This document shows, in pieces, positions 9,685-18,712 of a DNA stretch of 64,000 nt (position 1 is its first letter; each line of letters starts with the position of its first letter). A program made the position numbers and the translations under genes. The notes beneath the pieces are model-generated. The model saw only the letters and a program-made list of their open reading frames with translations. It was not told the DNA's origin and did no database searches. Origin of the DNA: Crambe crambe (taxonomy: Eukaryota > Porifera > Demospongiae > Poecilosclerida > Crambeidae); the NCBI GenBank assembly GCA_963924555.1, contig OZ004582.1, positions 7,192,001 through 7,256,000 on the forward strand, written 5' to 3'.

Positions 9685-10581
9685 ATGAGTGTTCATCATT
9701 GCACTTGTCAGCAGAATTCAACACTTCCAGCTACAACCACTCCAGCTGTAGTTCGTGGAACAGCATCTGGAGTCTGTCCCTCTGCTGAAGTGATAGATGC
9801 ACAGAGGAATACTACAAAACAAGAAATCCAAGATCTCCTGCGAAATACTGTGAATCCTGCACTTAATGGAAATCACAATGATCCTCCATGTTCATGTGGT
9901 GGTCCTGGAGAATGGACTAGGATTGCCTTCCTCAACATGACAGACCTCACTCAACAATGTCCCACTAATTGGAGACTTATAACATCACCAGTCAGAGCTT
10001 GTGGTCGATCATCCACTGGTTATCGTACATGTGATTCAGCCATCTTCACATCCAATGGTCGTTCCTACTCACATGTGTGTGGAAGAATCATCGGATACCA
10101 GAAAGGTGGTGTAGATGCTTTTTATGGATCAAATATTTTGAATCTTGGCTTGGAGGGTGCATACATTGATGGAATCTCCCTCACACATGGTGCTGCAGGC
10201 TCACGACAGCATATTTGGTCATTTGTATCTGCCCTCTATGAAACTGATTCATTTTATCAGACATCATGGAATTGTCCTTGCACCAATATCAATATAAACT
10301 GGCCACATCAAGTACCTTCTTTCGTGGACAATAATTATTTCTGTGATACTGGAAATCCTGGACCTGGATATATCACTACTGCAGTGTATTCAGATGACCC
10401 CCTCTGGAATGGACAAGGGTGTGGTCCTACTAACACTTGCTGTGAGTTCAACAACCCTCCATGGTTCTGTACAACACTCCCACAACCTACAAGCAATGAC
10501 ATTGAGTTGCGAATCTGTTTCACTGAACCTCATTCAGATGAAGACACCCTAGTGAGTCTTATTGATCTCCACATAATGTGA
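9685..10581 (+). CDS. Secreted Cys-rich family protein, copy 6 (signal peptide disrupted)
   Basis: The body is intact and very close to the copy at 7385, including GVCPSAEVID, CSCGGPGEW, QQCPTNWRL, HVCGRIIGYQ, GISLTHGAAGSRQHIW and the final LIDLHIM. The ATG equivalent to the family start lies at 9668. A net 10-bp deletion behind it shifts the frame, and that reading stops after five codons. The next in-frame ATG (9685) gives MSVHHCTCQQ, which lacks the hydrophobic core of the signal peptide. The protein would therefore be unsecreted, or the copy is an early pseudogene. An undetected upstream exon supplying a leader is possible but not seen. Confidence 0.7.
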   Translation: MSVHHCTCQQNSTLPATTTPAVVRGTASGVCPSAEVIDAQRNTTKQEIQDLLRNTVNPALNGNHNDPPCSCGGPGEWTRIAFLNMTDLTQQCPTNWRLITSPVRACGRSSTGYRTCDSAIFTSNGRSYSHVCGRIIGYQKGGVDAFYGSNILNLGLEGAYIDGISLTHGAAGSRQHIWSFVSALYETDSFYQTSWNCPCTNININWPHQVPSFVDNNYFCDTGNPGPGYITTAVYSDDPLWNGQGCGPTNTCCEFNNPPWFCTTLPQPTSNDIELRICFTEPHSDEDTLVSLIDLHIM

Positions 10582-10954
10582 GAACCTTGCTGGATTATAG
10601 ATTATAGACTTCATAGCTGAATACTATAGCTAGATTAGCTAGCTACGTAGAAAACTGAGCTTAGCTATGTATGGTTGCATACTGTTTTATTACTATGTAT
10701 TATAACAATAATATTATGATTCATTATTGACATAGCTATGTGTAATCCTTTGGTATTGATGAAATTAACATACCAATTACATACTAGCTAAGTAGAAAAA
10801 AAAATACGTAATGTAATCTAAATAATCAAAGCGCGATCCTTCCCTGAGTACCTCAGCGCTTCGCTGCCATCACGGATCTCTAAAGCAACTTCGTCCTTCT
10901 CCATGCTATTAACTTAGAGCGCCTAACTCTACTTCGTTTTGGACTGCGCATCAG
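10582..10954. other. Intergenic, 3' flank of copy 6
   Basis: Non-coding. The first part repeats the 3' flank of copy 5 (GAACCTTGCTGGATTATAGA). From about 10825 the base composition rises in GC and changes character up to the tandem duplication that follows. No gene is recognised. Confidence 0.45.
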
Positions 10955-11310
10955 GTCGGAAATTGTACTACCGTCTCCATGTCGACGATCTTTACCACAC
11001 AATCTAAGAACACTGCAATGCAAGCAGAGTTCTTTAGCTTTATCCTGTAGTAGCGGCAAGCCTTTGATTGAAGACAGAGCTAAGCAGCGTGTACAGGCAT
11101 TATGCAGTTATCTGGTCAGCTTTACTATCATCGGTAATTGTACTACTGTCTCCATGTTGACGATCTTTATCATGCAATCTAAGAACACATGCAAGCAGAG
11201 TTCTTTAGCTTTCTCCTGTAGCGGCAAGCCTTGATTGCAGACAGAGATGAGACTCGTGTACAGGCATTATGTGATTCAGGTGAGTATCTAGTCAGCTTTA
11301 ACTATCATCT
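10955..11310. repeat. Two-copy direct repeat, offset about 175 bp
   Basis: AATTGTACTACCGTCTCCAT at 10961 recurs as AATTGTACTACTGTCTCCAT at 11136. Both copies continue through GACGATCTTTA, AATCTAAGAACAC, GCAAGCAGAGTTCTTTAGCT, GGCAAGCC, GTGTACAGGCATTATG and GTCAGCTTTA. It is a diverged local tandem duplication and is non-coding in both frames examined. Confidence 0.8.
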
Positions 11311-11468
11311 GTATTAATAGCTGACAAAAAACAGTTAGGACATAATCAACTGTTTGTATTATGGAAATGTTTCCTATCTTTTATCAGGTTATGGCCTTCC
11401 AGCTTCAATCTGTGACTTGGGACAGTAGTGAGAGAGTAGAGCTGTGCTTCCTGACCTTTCACCTGTTA

Positions 11469-11866
11469 GAGCAAAACCTCAATAATTGACCACCACCAAT
11501 CGCCGGACACTGCTGTGCAGAGACAAAACAACAGCGGAGGCTAACCTTGCCTTCTTTGGGTAGGCCTGTGCTATGCAAAGTGGCACACCGAGAGTTGGGC
11601 AGCTGGAGTCTACTGGCTGTCTGCAGCAGCAAAAACAACGACCGTCCGAAGATACTACCAAATCAGATGATCCACTCTAACTTCGACTCTTGCCTCCAAA
11701 AGCAGCACACTCTGCCGCTGCAATCTACTAACTAGCTAGGCGATATCTACCACTACTAGTCTACTTCCGAATAAAATTCCAGCAGCAGCAAGTAAAGCTG
11801 GCTGCAGAAACGTTGAGGTTAATTATGCTGACTCAGGGTTTCAATATTCGACATGTGCATGCGCAG
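11469..11866 (+). repeat. Left terminal inverted repeat of the pogo-like element
   Basis: It pairs with 13897-14290 with very few differences, and the short open frames inside both arms are mirror images of each other. The inner limit lies around the GACATGTGCATGCGCA text on the left and TGAGCATGCGCATGTC on the right. The high arm identity suggests recent or conversion-maintained arms. Confidence 0.85.
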
Positions 11867-11940
11867 TAGTGTTTTGCAGATCTGGAGTACAACCTATCTC
11901 TAAAGCCATAGAGATGAATTTCAGCTGTAAATATCATCAG

Positions 11941-11943
<3 letters not shown>

Positions 11944-11982
<39 letters not shown>
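11944..11982. repeat. T18-G21 homopolymer junction
   Basis: Eighteen T are followed directly by twenty-one G. It lies inside the transposon between the left arm and the PHD-finger remnant. The G run could form a quadruplex, but homopolymer length in an assembly is unreliable. A similar T-to-G junction occurs at 15106-15134. Confidence 0.9.
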
Positions 11983-12035
11983 TACCAACAAACAATCAGA
12001 GTCACATACTCTTTACACAAAAACCACAGTATCAA

Positions 12036-13326
12036 TTATGAAAAACAAGTTACATACTCTTCACAAAAGCAACATACAAAATGCTCAGTAATCTCAGTCT
12101 TATTCACACAGTACATGTGGAACCACCGACCACACTTGCATCCAATCCATTTAGGAGTCAAATCCTCAGACTCAGAAATCACACATTTTCGGGCATCACA
12201 ATCTCTGTCTTCCTCCATAGAACTGCTACCTACAACACACAATTGCATCTTTATTGGACATTGGGACCTCCAAATAGCAGACACAGTTGGAAGTTACACC
12301 TATTGTCCTGTGTTGAGAGGTTGGGAATTTACAGTCTACCCTATTATATATGGTCAAAGTACAACTTAACTTTCACTCTATTTCACTTACATTCTACTGG
12401 GCACTCATCCATGGAGTCTGCACACCCAGACCAATGCCCTCGTGCTGGACGACCACAGGAAACTGCTCGCTTGGAGACACGCCTTCCTCCATCCCTGTCA
12501 GATCTATCATCCATGGAGTTTGCACGCCCTCGTACTGGACGACCAAGGGAAGCAGCTCGCTTGGAGACATGCCTTCCTCCATCCTTGTCAGATCTATCAT
12601 CCATGGAGTTTGCACGCCCTCATACTGGACGACCACAAGAAGCAGCTCGCTTGGAGACACGCCTTCCTCCATCCTTGTCAGATCCATCATCCATGGAGTT
12701 TGCATGCCCTCATACTGGATGACCACGGGAAGAAGCTCGCTTGGAGACACGCCTTCCTCCATCATTGTTAGATCCATCATCCACAGAGTTTGCACACTCT
12801 CGTACTGGATGACCATGGGAAGATATGCAGATGTAGAGTACTTTCTAAAAAATCATAATATTTATCAAGAACTTCCTTATTCGTAGCCAGATACCTTGCT
12901 CGGGATAATGAAGAAGGTGTTCGTAATACAACTTGAGGATGACGATGAAGAATGAAGTCCACCAGCCATTGCTAACCCTTTTGTCTCTGCCTCGATAGAG
13001 CAGGTATCGCTCCACTAAACTGATGACATCCTTACGACATATCCTATAGAAGTACAATGGAAGATGAATCCCTCCAGTTCTGATTCTTCATCGTCAGTGA
13101 GGAGCTTGGGAGGCCCACTGACACTTCTAGGCAATACCCGGCCACTGATGCGATCTTCAAGAGTAGTTCTGGGGATATTAAATTTTTCTGCAGCTAATCT
13201 AATGCTGAGACCACCTTCAATTACAGCTTTCATAGCCTGGCTCATGCTCTGAGATTCGTAGTTCTTGTATGTTGCAGCATGATGAAGTGGAAGAGGGTGT
13301 TCGATAGAAGAATTAAACACAAACAC
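12036..13326 (-). pseudogene. Internally deleted pogo-like transposase
   Basis: Read on the minus strand from 13326, the first part gives SMSQAMKAVIEGGLSIRLAA and KFNIPRTTLEDRISGRV, a psq helix-turn-helix, then SGPPKLLTDDEESELEGFI. After a frameshift near 13045 comes RDKRVSNGWWTSF. After another near 12960 comes RHPQVVLRTPSSLSRARYLA with NKEVLDKYYDFLESTL, the CENP-B-type domain. The DDE domain that should follow is absent. Sequence jumps to a 90-bp minisatellite coding for RPVRGRANSMDDRSD-like repeats and then to a PHD-like finger (12284-12036) with WIGCKCGRWFHMYCV and FVCCFC. PHD-like C-terminal fingers are known from DDE_1 transposases. It cannot encode an active transposase. Confidence 0.8.
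12406..12820. repeat. 90-bp minisatellite in transposase linker
   Basis: A 90-bp unit recurs about 4.5 times (CCATGGAGTTTGCA at 12511, 12601 and 12691, diverged at 12409 and 12781). Because 90 is a multiple of three, the minus-strand reading keeps a 30-residue repeat with SMDDRSDKDGGR and VSKRAASLGRPVRGRAN. All three plus-strand frames are also open here, but this is a by-product of the repeat. Confidence 0.9.
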
Positions 13327-13896
13327 TCGTTACTTGAGGGGGGGCTCCCTGATAGAAATAGCTAGCCATCTGCAAACAGACACATTATGTTTAAGAGTTG
13401 ATTACATCCCCTTTCCCTACTCCAGACTAAAAACCTTGTTAATTTTAGAGCTTGTTAGTACCTTCATTTATACTAGCAAATACCTTGCTACTTGAAAGAG
13501 ACAACCCCCCAAGTCTGAGCACACCCTAGCTACCCAAGCCTACACAATAGGATATCAGAGCCTGGCATCTAGCAGGTGGGCAAAAATTAGAAATACAGTA
13601 ATTTTGGGCTCTTTTAACACAACTCTGGAATTTTATTACCCCTGCTACATAATAACTGGCTTTAGATAGGTAGCTAGCTACTCATGCTGCTATAACTACA
13701 TGCAGTTGGTTATTCATGATTTAAACCACCACAAAACAAAAAGCATACCCCAATAACTACTCTTTAAAGCAACATTTACCTCACGTACAGAAGCTGCAAC
13801 CCAGCAAACCGAAGCAGAAGGTTCTAGCCCAACACCACAGGCTCCAGGTTGTCGTTAATTGCTGAGATAAACGTGGTTGGTACACTTTTACACTGA

Positions 13897-14290
13897 GCAT
13901 GCGCATGTCGAATATTGAAACCCTGAGTCAGCATAATTAACCTCAACGTTTCTGCAGCCAGCTTTACTTGCTGCTGCTGGAATTTTATTTGGAAGTAGAC
14001 TAGTAGTGATAGATGTCGCCTAGCTAGTTAGTAGATTGCAGCAGCAGAGTGTGCTGCTTTTGGAGGCAAGAATCGAAGTTAGAGTGGATCATCTGATTTG
14101 GTAGTATCTTCGGACGGTCGTTGTTTTTGCTGCTGCAGACAGCCAGTAGACTCCAGCTTCCCAACTCTCGGTGTGCCACTTTGCATAGCACAGGCCTACC
14201 CAAAGAAGGCAAGGTTAGCCTCCGCTGTTGTTTTGTCTCTGCACAGCAGTGTCCGGCGATTGGTGGTGGTCAATTATTGAGGTTTTGCTC
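13897..14290 (-). repeat. Right terminal inverted repeat of the pogo-like element
   Basis: Inverse complement of 11469-11866. It ends GAGGTTTTGCTC immediately before the TA at 14291-14292. Confidence 0.85.
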
Positions 14291-15105
14291 TAACTTGCTA
14301 CAAAATAATATTTTTAATGATTATTAGCTTCTCTCAGTGACACATCTGTAATGTAAAAAAATCATACATTGTAAATATGAATAAGACTTATTACCTGTTT
14401 TTTTTTCTACTTAGTATGCAGTCGAATCTTTAAAAAAAAAGAGTTAGCAATAATGTACCAAGAATTTTTGAGGGACGAAATTTTCATGAATTTCACTAAA
14501 GAGGAGCAATTTGTAAAAAATACACCATGAAATTTTAAAGCCATGCAGGTAACTAGATAAAAGGTACGTACGTAGCTAGGTAAAGGCAGATAGATATTAG
14601 ACACGGAACAGGATTGGAAACTGCTTACGTCATGTGATATCACTCCCATTAAGCTAATAGTCATATTTTCTTGAAGCCATAATGCCAATAGCACTAGAAT
14701 GCATGTTTTTCATGCTGGCTCCGTCTCCAAGGCTATCAGTTAATTGATCCTGTCAGATATAGATTGCATGTGCATTAAAATTAATAATTGAGGAATCCTT
14801 ACCTAATTAGGAGCTGAACAACCTTGTCCCCAGGCCATCGGAAGGGGGAAAAGACCTAGACTAGTGTTACAGGCTTAGTACAGCAGGGCATTGTACTCTG
14901 TGAGCTCTAGTTTTTAGCGTGGTTTACTGCAGAATTTGGGGGATGCAGTGATAGAGAGAGAGACCAGGAACAAGTGACGTATATATAAGGATGAAAGATG
15001 ATTGCTAAAATCTTCATTCTGTGAAGCAGCAATTAGTATTCATCCAATTAGTATTCATCCATTGTTGTTTTTTGTTTATTTTGTTTTTGTTTTTTGTTGT
15101 TGTTG

Positions 15106-15114
<9 letters not shown>

Positions 15115-15134
<20 letters not shown>
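15115..15134. repeat. Poly-G run (20 G) after a T-rich stretch
   Basis: A run of 20 G directly follows a T9 run. It resembles the T-G junction at 11944-11982. Confidence 0.9.
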
Positions 15135-15138
<4 letters not shown>

Positions 15139-15321
15139 ACATAAGAGGCTGAAAAATAACTCTTGCTCATTCTGCTGGAAGTTTGAGGCATGTGCATTTC
15201 ATTCTATTCACTTGGCCTGGTACTGACATCATTGGCACTATTTTTAGAATGCCATCATTGGCATCAAGTGGCTCTAAGGAGTGGTGCTGTAATTAGATGA
15301 CTACGATACTACACTGGAGGT

Positions 15322-15366
15322 TAGTCTTGCGTAACCAGACCCTTTCTGGCTATGCGAGACTACGTA
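15322..15366. mobile_element. 45-bp miniature foldback with 9-bp target duplication
   Basis: TAGTCTTGCGTAACCAGACC folds with GGCTATGCGAGACTA. The direct repeat ACTGGAGGT flanks it at 15313-15321 and 15367-15375. The TAG(C/T)CT start and the 9-bp duplication match the larger elements at 19159, 28478, 29291 and 37273, so this is probably a deletion remnant of that family. Confidence 0.6.
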
Positions 15367-16309
15367 ACTGGAGGTTATCCTCTTTTGGAAGTTTGAGTAT
15401 ACCGAGGTACTTTAGGTTGTCCTTTGTTGAGAGGTTTGTCATCTTTCGTAGTGTCCTTAGAGTATGTAAAGATGGATCATTAATTTTGATTCATGTATAC
15501 TCTCAGAGCCTCCAAGTAGTAACCAAAGAAATGAATATCAAGATACGTACGTACCCAGATCTGCATATTTTTAGTGTACCTTGCATATTAAAGCTTAGCT
15601 AGCTAGAATTTTTATTCAGAAGAATCAGAACTGTGGACATGGGTGTGATATATAATTATCAGTTGATCATTCATCATAGTGGAATTTTTTGCCCTATATT
15701 GCAGAAGATTTGCATACTGGCATATTGATCATGATTTTTGCATATAAATATGCATAAAATATACACTTGGAGGCATTGCACTCTATAAAGGAGCCTTGTA
15801 CATTTTACATCACCTTGAAAGGTATGTAACTATAGAATGACAATTCTTAGGCTATTCATGTCCTTAATAATTCTTCATGCAAGGTCAGCAGGAGCCAATA
15901 AAGTGGTTTTAGTCAAGCAAGCAGAAAATTGTAAACAACTCTATCCCCACAAACTCTCATTACTGTCACTAATCACCCAGAAAATTATATCCTTAAAGTT
16001 TGAAGTGTTTTGATCAAACTTGCCTCAGGCAACTCCAGCTAACTGTTCTTGCTGTCACTAATCAATCCATAAACAGTTTGGAATGCAGAACAGCCAGTGG
16101 TAATCACCGTATTCATTAAAATCAATGACACAATCATGCAACTCGGACAATCAAATAACCACCTTATTCTTTCTCGATATTTATTGGAGTTTCAGGTTGA
16201 CATGATGGATTCAAATAACATGTAGAGCATCACTCTGCAATAATCATGGGCTACTGATCTCATAACTCATGTTTAACTCAAAAAATATGTACCTAGCTAC
16301 ATGATTGGC

Positions 16310-16560
16310 ATGGCAGGAATGTCTGCTATATAACTTGACGAAGAATGGTTAGTGCTATGACCACTTGTCCAGACTCCTTCAATGCATGACATCAAACGAG
16401 TGGATCAATAAATTGGTCATGAAACATAATCACACGTAGACCAGAACCCTTACCCACTTTTCCACTTAAAAGGGTTCTGGCTACATGAGGTTATGTAGCT
16501 GGTCTAAGCTAATGCTTCTTCATCAAGCTGGCGGGCATGATTACGGACATTCTTGTGAAG
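16310..16560. mobile_element. Foldback MITE, GCCAGCTTGACGAAGAA family (diverged)
   Basis: The left end AACTTGACGAAGAA pairs with the right end TTCTTCATCAAGCTGGCGGG. A second palindrome lies inside: AGACCAGAACCC pairs with GGGTTCTGGCT, and TACATGAGG/TATGTAGCTGGTCT follows. It lies upstream of the pseudogene at 16738, in the same relative position as the MITE pieces upstream of the other second-type copies. Confidence 0.55.
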
Positions 16561-16737
16561 GATATAGCTAGCTGCAACCATAGGTATAAACAATCACCTA
16601 CATATATTAGGTGATGTTATGGATGAATGAAAAGAATAGCTAATAGGGTGTAGACTACTCTCAGATTATATGTAAGACTTTTAGCTAACCATGCAGCCTC
16701 CATAAAGTTACCGAATACGTCTCAGTGATTCGAACGA

Positions 16738-17435
16738 TGTTTCTTCTTGCTTTCTTCATTTTAGCAAGTGTTTATCATTGCACTTGTCAACAGAATTCTG
16801 CACTTCCAGCTACCTGAAAGTAATTTTCCAGACTCTGTGGGGCACCATAATGAATAGCATTGTTCACATCCTTGAGATCAATGCCCATGTCTAAAGCAAA
16901 TACAACACACACGATTCTGTCAGGATCCAGGAGGCTCTTGAGGATAACATCTTGAGTTGTGCCTGCATGGAACATTCCAAAAAGCCGGTACGACCACTCC
17001 AGCTGTAGTTCATGGAACAACATCTGGAGTCTGTCCTTCTGCTGAAGTGATAGATGCACAGAGGAATGCTACAAAACAAGAAATCAAAGATCTCCTGCGA
17101 AATACTGTTAATCCTGCACTTAATGATCATTATGGTTCTCCATGCTCATGTGGTGGTCCTGGGGAATGGACTAGGATTGCCTTCCTCAACATGACAGACC
17201 TCACTCAACAATGTCCCACTAATTGGAGACTTATAACATCACCAGTCAGTGCTTCCAGTCGCTCATCCACTAGTGGTTTTACATACATGTGACTCAACCA
17301 TCTTCCCATCCAATGGTCGTTCCTATACTCACACATGCATGGAAGAATCATCGGATATCAGCAAGGTTCTACAGATGTTTTTTATGGATCAATTCTTGCA
17401 AGTCAAGGTACATACATTGATGGTCTCTCTAACAT
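16738..17435 (+). pseudogene. Secreted Cys-rich family pseudogene, copy 7, with insertion
   Basis: The ATG at 16738 begins a recognisable signal peptide (MFLLAFFILAS, then HCTCQQ). The reading is interrupted at 16814 by 178 bp of foreign sequence. After it the family sequence resumes (TTPAVVHGTTSGVCPSAEVI onward). An ACAT duplication shifts the frame at about 17285, another insertion lies at about 17325, and a large deletion joins the GLSL codons directly to the 3' flank (AACATGAACCTCGTTGG) near 17430. The last third of the gene is gone. Two of the conserved cysteines are also replaced (SASSRSS for RACGRSS). Confidence 0.85.
16814..16991 (-). pseudogene. RecQ-like helicase exon fragment inserted in copy 7
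   Basis: The minus strand reads RLFGMFHAGTTQDVILKSLL, then VCVVFALDMGIDLKDVNNAI and HYGAPQSLENYFQ, which corresponds to motifs V and VI of RecQ-family DNA helicases (pattern FHAxT..., GMGIDxxDV..IHYGxPxSxExYxQ). It is an isolated piece of about 59 residues with no start, no Walker motifs and no neighbouring exons. Its 3' end falls on CAG directly before host GTAGCT, so it may be one exon copied precisely. TAC stands at both junctions, possibly a 3-bp duplication. Source locus and mechanism are unknown. Confidence 0.75.
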
Positions 17436-17858
17436 GAACCTCGTTGGATGATAGATTTACTTCTATGATTAGGCCAAACTAATTAAATTTCCTGTTCTCA
17501 TAAAATAAGTGCTGCGTGCGAAAATAAACAAAAACACAAAGATTTTTCACTTTATTGGCCTTAAATATAGCTATGTATAGTTGCATGCTGTTTTATTACC
17601 AATGTAGCTGGGCTGGCTCCTCTAGACTATTACTGGTGACACACTTGTGATTCAGGTTCTGAATACTGTAGTGGACACATGCACATATTAATCTTATTCC
17701 TGGATCAATAATTACAACCACCAGAAAACTTTGCTTATGTAAAATATTAATGAACCTTCCATTGCGCTTTTATTCATTCATGCTTCAGCAGAGTTAGGAA
17801 GATTTTACCTTTAGGATAGGGCAAGTGGTGATACATATGATATCTTGCCCCTCCCCCC

Positions 17859-17859
<1 letters not shown>
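17436..17859. other. Intergenic
   Basis: 3' flank of pseudogene copy 7, including the TATAGTTGCATGCTGTTTTA segment shared with the flanks of copies 5 and 6. Nothing else is recognised. Confidence 0.5.

Positions 17860-17922
<63 letters not shown>
17860..17922. repeat. (AC)n microsatellite
   Basis: An uninterrupted AC dinucleotide run of about 63 bp. The open frames across it are artefacts of the repeat. Confidence 0.95.
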
Positions 17923-17926
<4 letters not shown>

Positions 17927-18060
17927 TAGAATCTTTAGCAAAAGATAATATCCAACCAAACAATAATTATAATTCCACCAATATAGGTAATGAGTATGTA
18001 GCCAGCTACAATTATAGTAATATTTATGTTGTTACAAGATACATACACACATTCATCCAT

Positions 18061-18564
18061 TCATGCTGAAGTTCTTAGTATGCTTTGCAAAATTTTGTCT
18101 CTTACAGATGAACTCTCATAGGCAATGTAAGGCAGTAAGTGGCTGTACGCATTCTCTGGGTCTACAATGTTAGGAGCAAGAAGATTGGCCACGGCTTGTC
18201 TCTCTGATGAGTAGTGGACATTCATTAAAATCATACCTATATGCAAAACAGTCCTGTTTGAACGCATAAAGTGACATAGGCTCCTTCCCTGAAATCTATG
18301 CAAACTACAATGATGCTGCTGGCACCTATATACTAATTTTGAACCTAATGACCAATATATATACTGATTCAAGCCTCACCTAGTTGGTGACAAGTAAAAG
18401 AGTAATGCAATCCAGCAGATGTCAATAAATCTGCAATGATTTATTAATTCACGCAAATATAACAAGCAATTACTAGCATAGGTCAGTGTCTACTTACCTT
18501 CTCTTTCAGCAGGGCTACCAGCTTGCTGGATGTGAGAAATAAGCTTGCCAAATTGGACACTCAT
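18061..18564 (-). CDS. Small DUF4476-like protein, 3 exons, 97 aa
   Basis: Exons read on the minus strand are 18564-18498, 18430-18380 and 18236-18061, each bounded by AG and GT; the lengths (67, 51, 176) sum to 98 codons including TGA. The product starts MSVQFGKLISHIQQAGSPAE, continues LLTSAGLHYSFTCHQLGMIL and AVANLLAPNIVDPENAYSHL, and ends KILQSILRTSA. The spacing of FT..Q, ER, L.P.IVDPEN and the final S..D.IL resembles the DUF4476 domain, a short helical module of unknown function. No signal peptide or membrane segment is seen. It is transcribed away from KIF9 from a shared 148-bp interval, so the two may be co-expressed. Family assignment is from memory and moderate. Confidence 0.6.
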
Positions 18565-18712
18565 TGTGGTTGTTTTGGTTACTCCCGATTCTAATTAATG
18601 CCCGTTCATAATAATGACGTCATCATAATTATTGGTGCGCGTTATTTCGAATTGGATTGTAGCCATAGAAACGGTAACAAGATCGACCGTGGAGATCTGA
18701 AAATCAGAGAAG
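18565..18712. promoter_or_regulatory. Bidirectional promoter with candidate X-box and CRE
   Basis: 148 bp separate the two divergent start codons. GTAGCCATAGAAAC at 18659-18672 fits the RFX X-box (GTNRCC-AT-RGNAAC), about 41 bp before the KIF9 ATG. TGACGTCA at 18615-18622 is a perfect CRE/ATF palindrome. X-box control of motile-cilium genes by RFX factors is established in animals. Activity at this site is inferred. Confidence 0.6.

Larger units (their letters stand above)
11469..14290 (-). mobile_element. pogo-like DNA transposon with long terminal inverted repeats
   Basis: The element is 2822 bp. It starts GAGCAAAACCTCAATAATTG and ends with the reverse complement, and each end is directly flanked by TA (11467-11468 and 14291-14292), the target duplication expected for the Tc1/mariner/pogo superfamily. 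The inverted repeats extend about 395 bp (11469-11866 and 13897-14290), far longer than usual for pogo elements. The minus strand encodes transposase remnants: a psq-type helix-turn-helix, a CENP-B-like second DNA-binding domain, a 30-residue repeat region and a PHD-like finger. The DDE catalytic core between the second and third parts is missing. It is a non-autonomous derivative. Confidence 0.85.
14293..16737. other. Intergenic DNA with repeats, no gene recognised
   Basis: No exon with homology was found. It holds a poly-G run at 15115-15134, a 45-bp miniature foldback at 15322-15366, simple T-rich stretches and a diverged foldback MITE at about 16310-16560. The minus-strand open frame at 14407-14694 shows no family resemblance and reads like AT-rich interspersed repeat. 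Confidence 0.5.

Noticed and set aside
11479-11735. 60-68 codon frames at both transposon ends (also 14024-14327)
   Set aside because: They lie inside the terminal inverted repeats, are mirror copies of each other, and show no domain.
12081-12886. Three long plus-strand frames across the 90-bp minisatellite
   Set aside because: The minus-strand transposase reading explains the region; the plus-strand frames are open only because the repeat unit is a multiple of three without stops.
14407-14694. 95-codon minus-strand frame
   Set aside because: AT-rich, no recognisable family, and no exon signals that join it to anything.
17774-18069. Open frames of alternating Cys-Val or Thr-His on both strands
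   Set aside because: Translation of the AC microsatellite.
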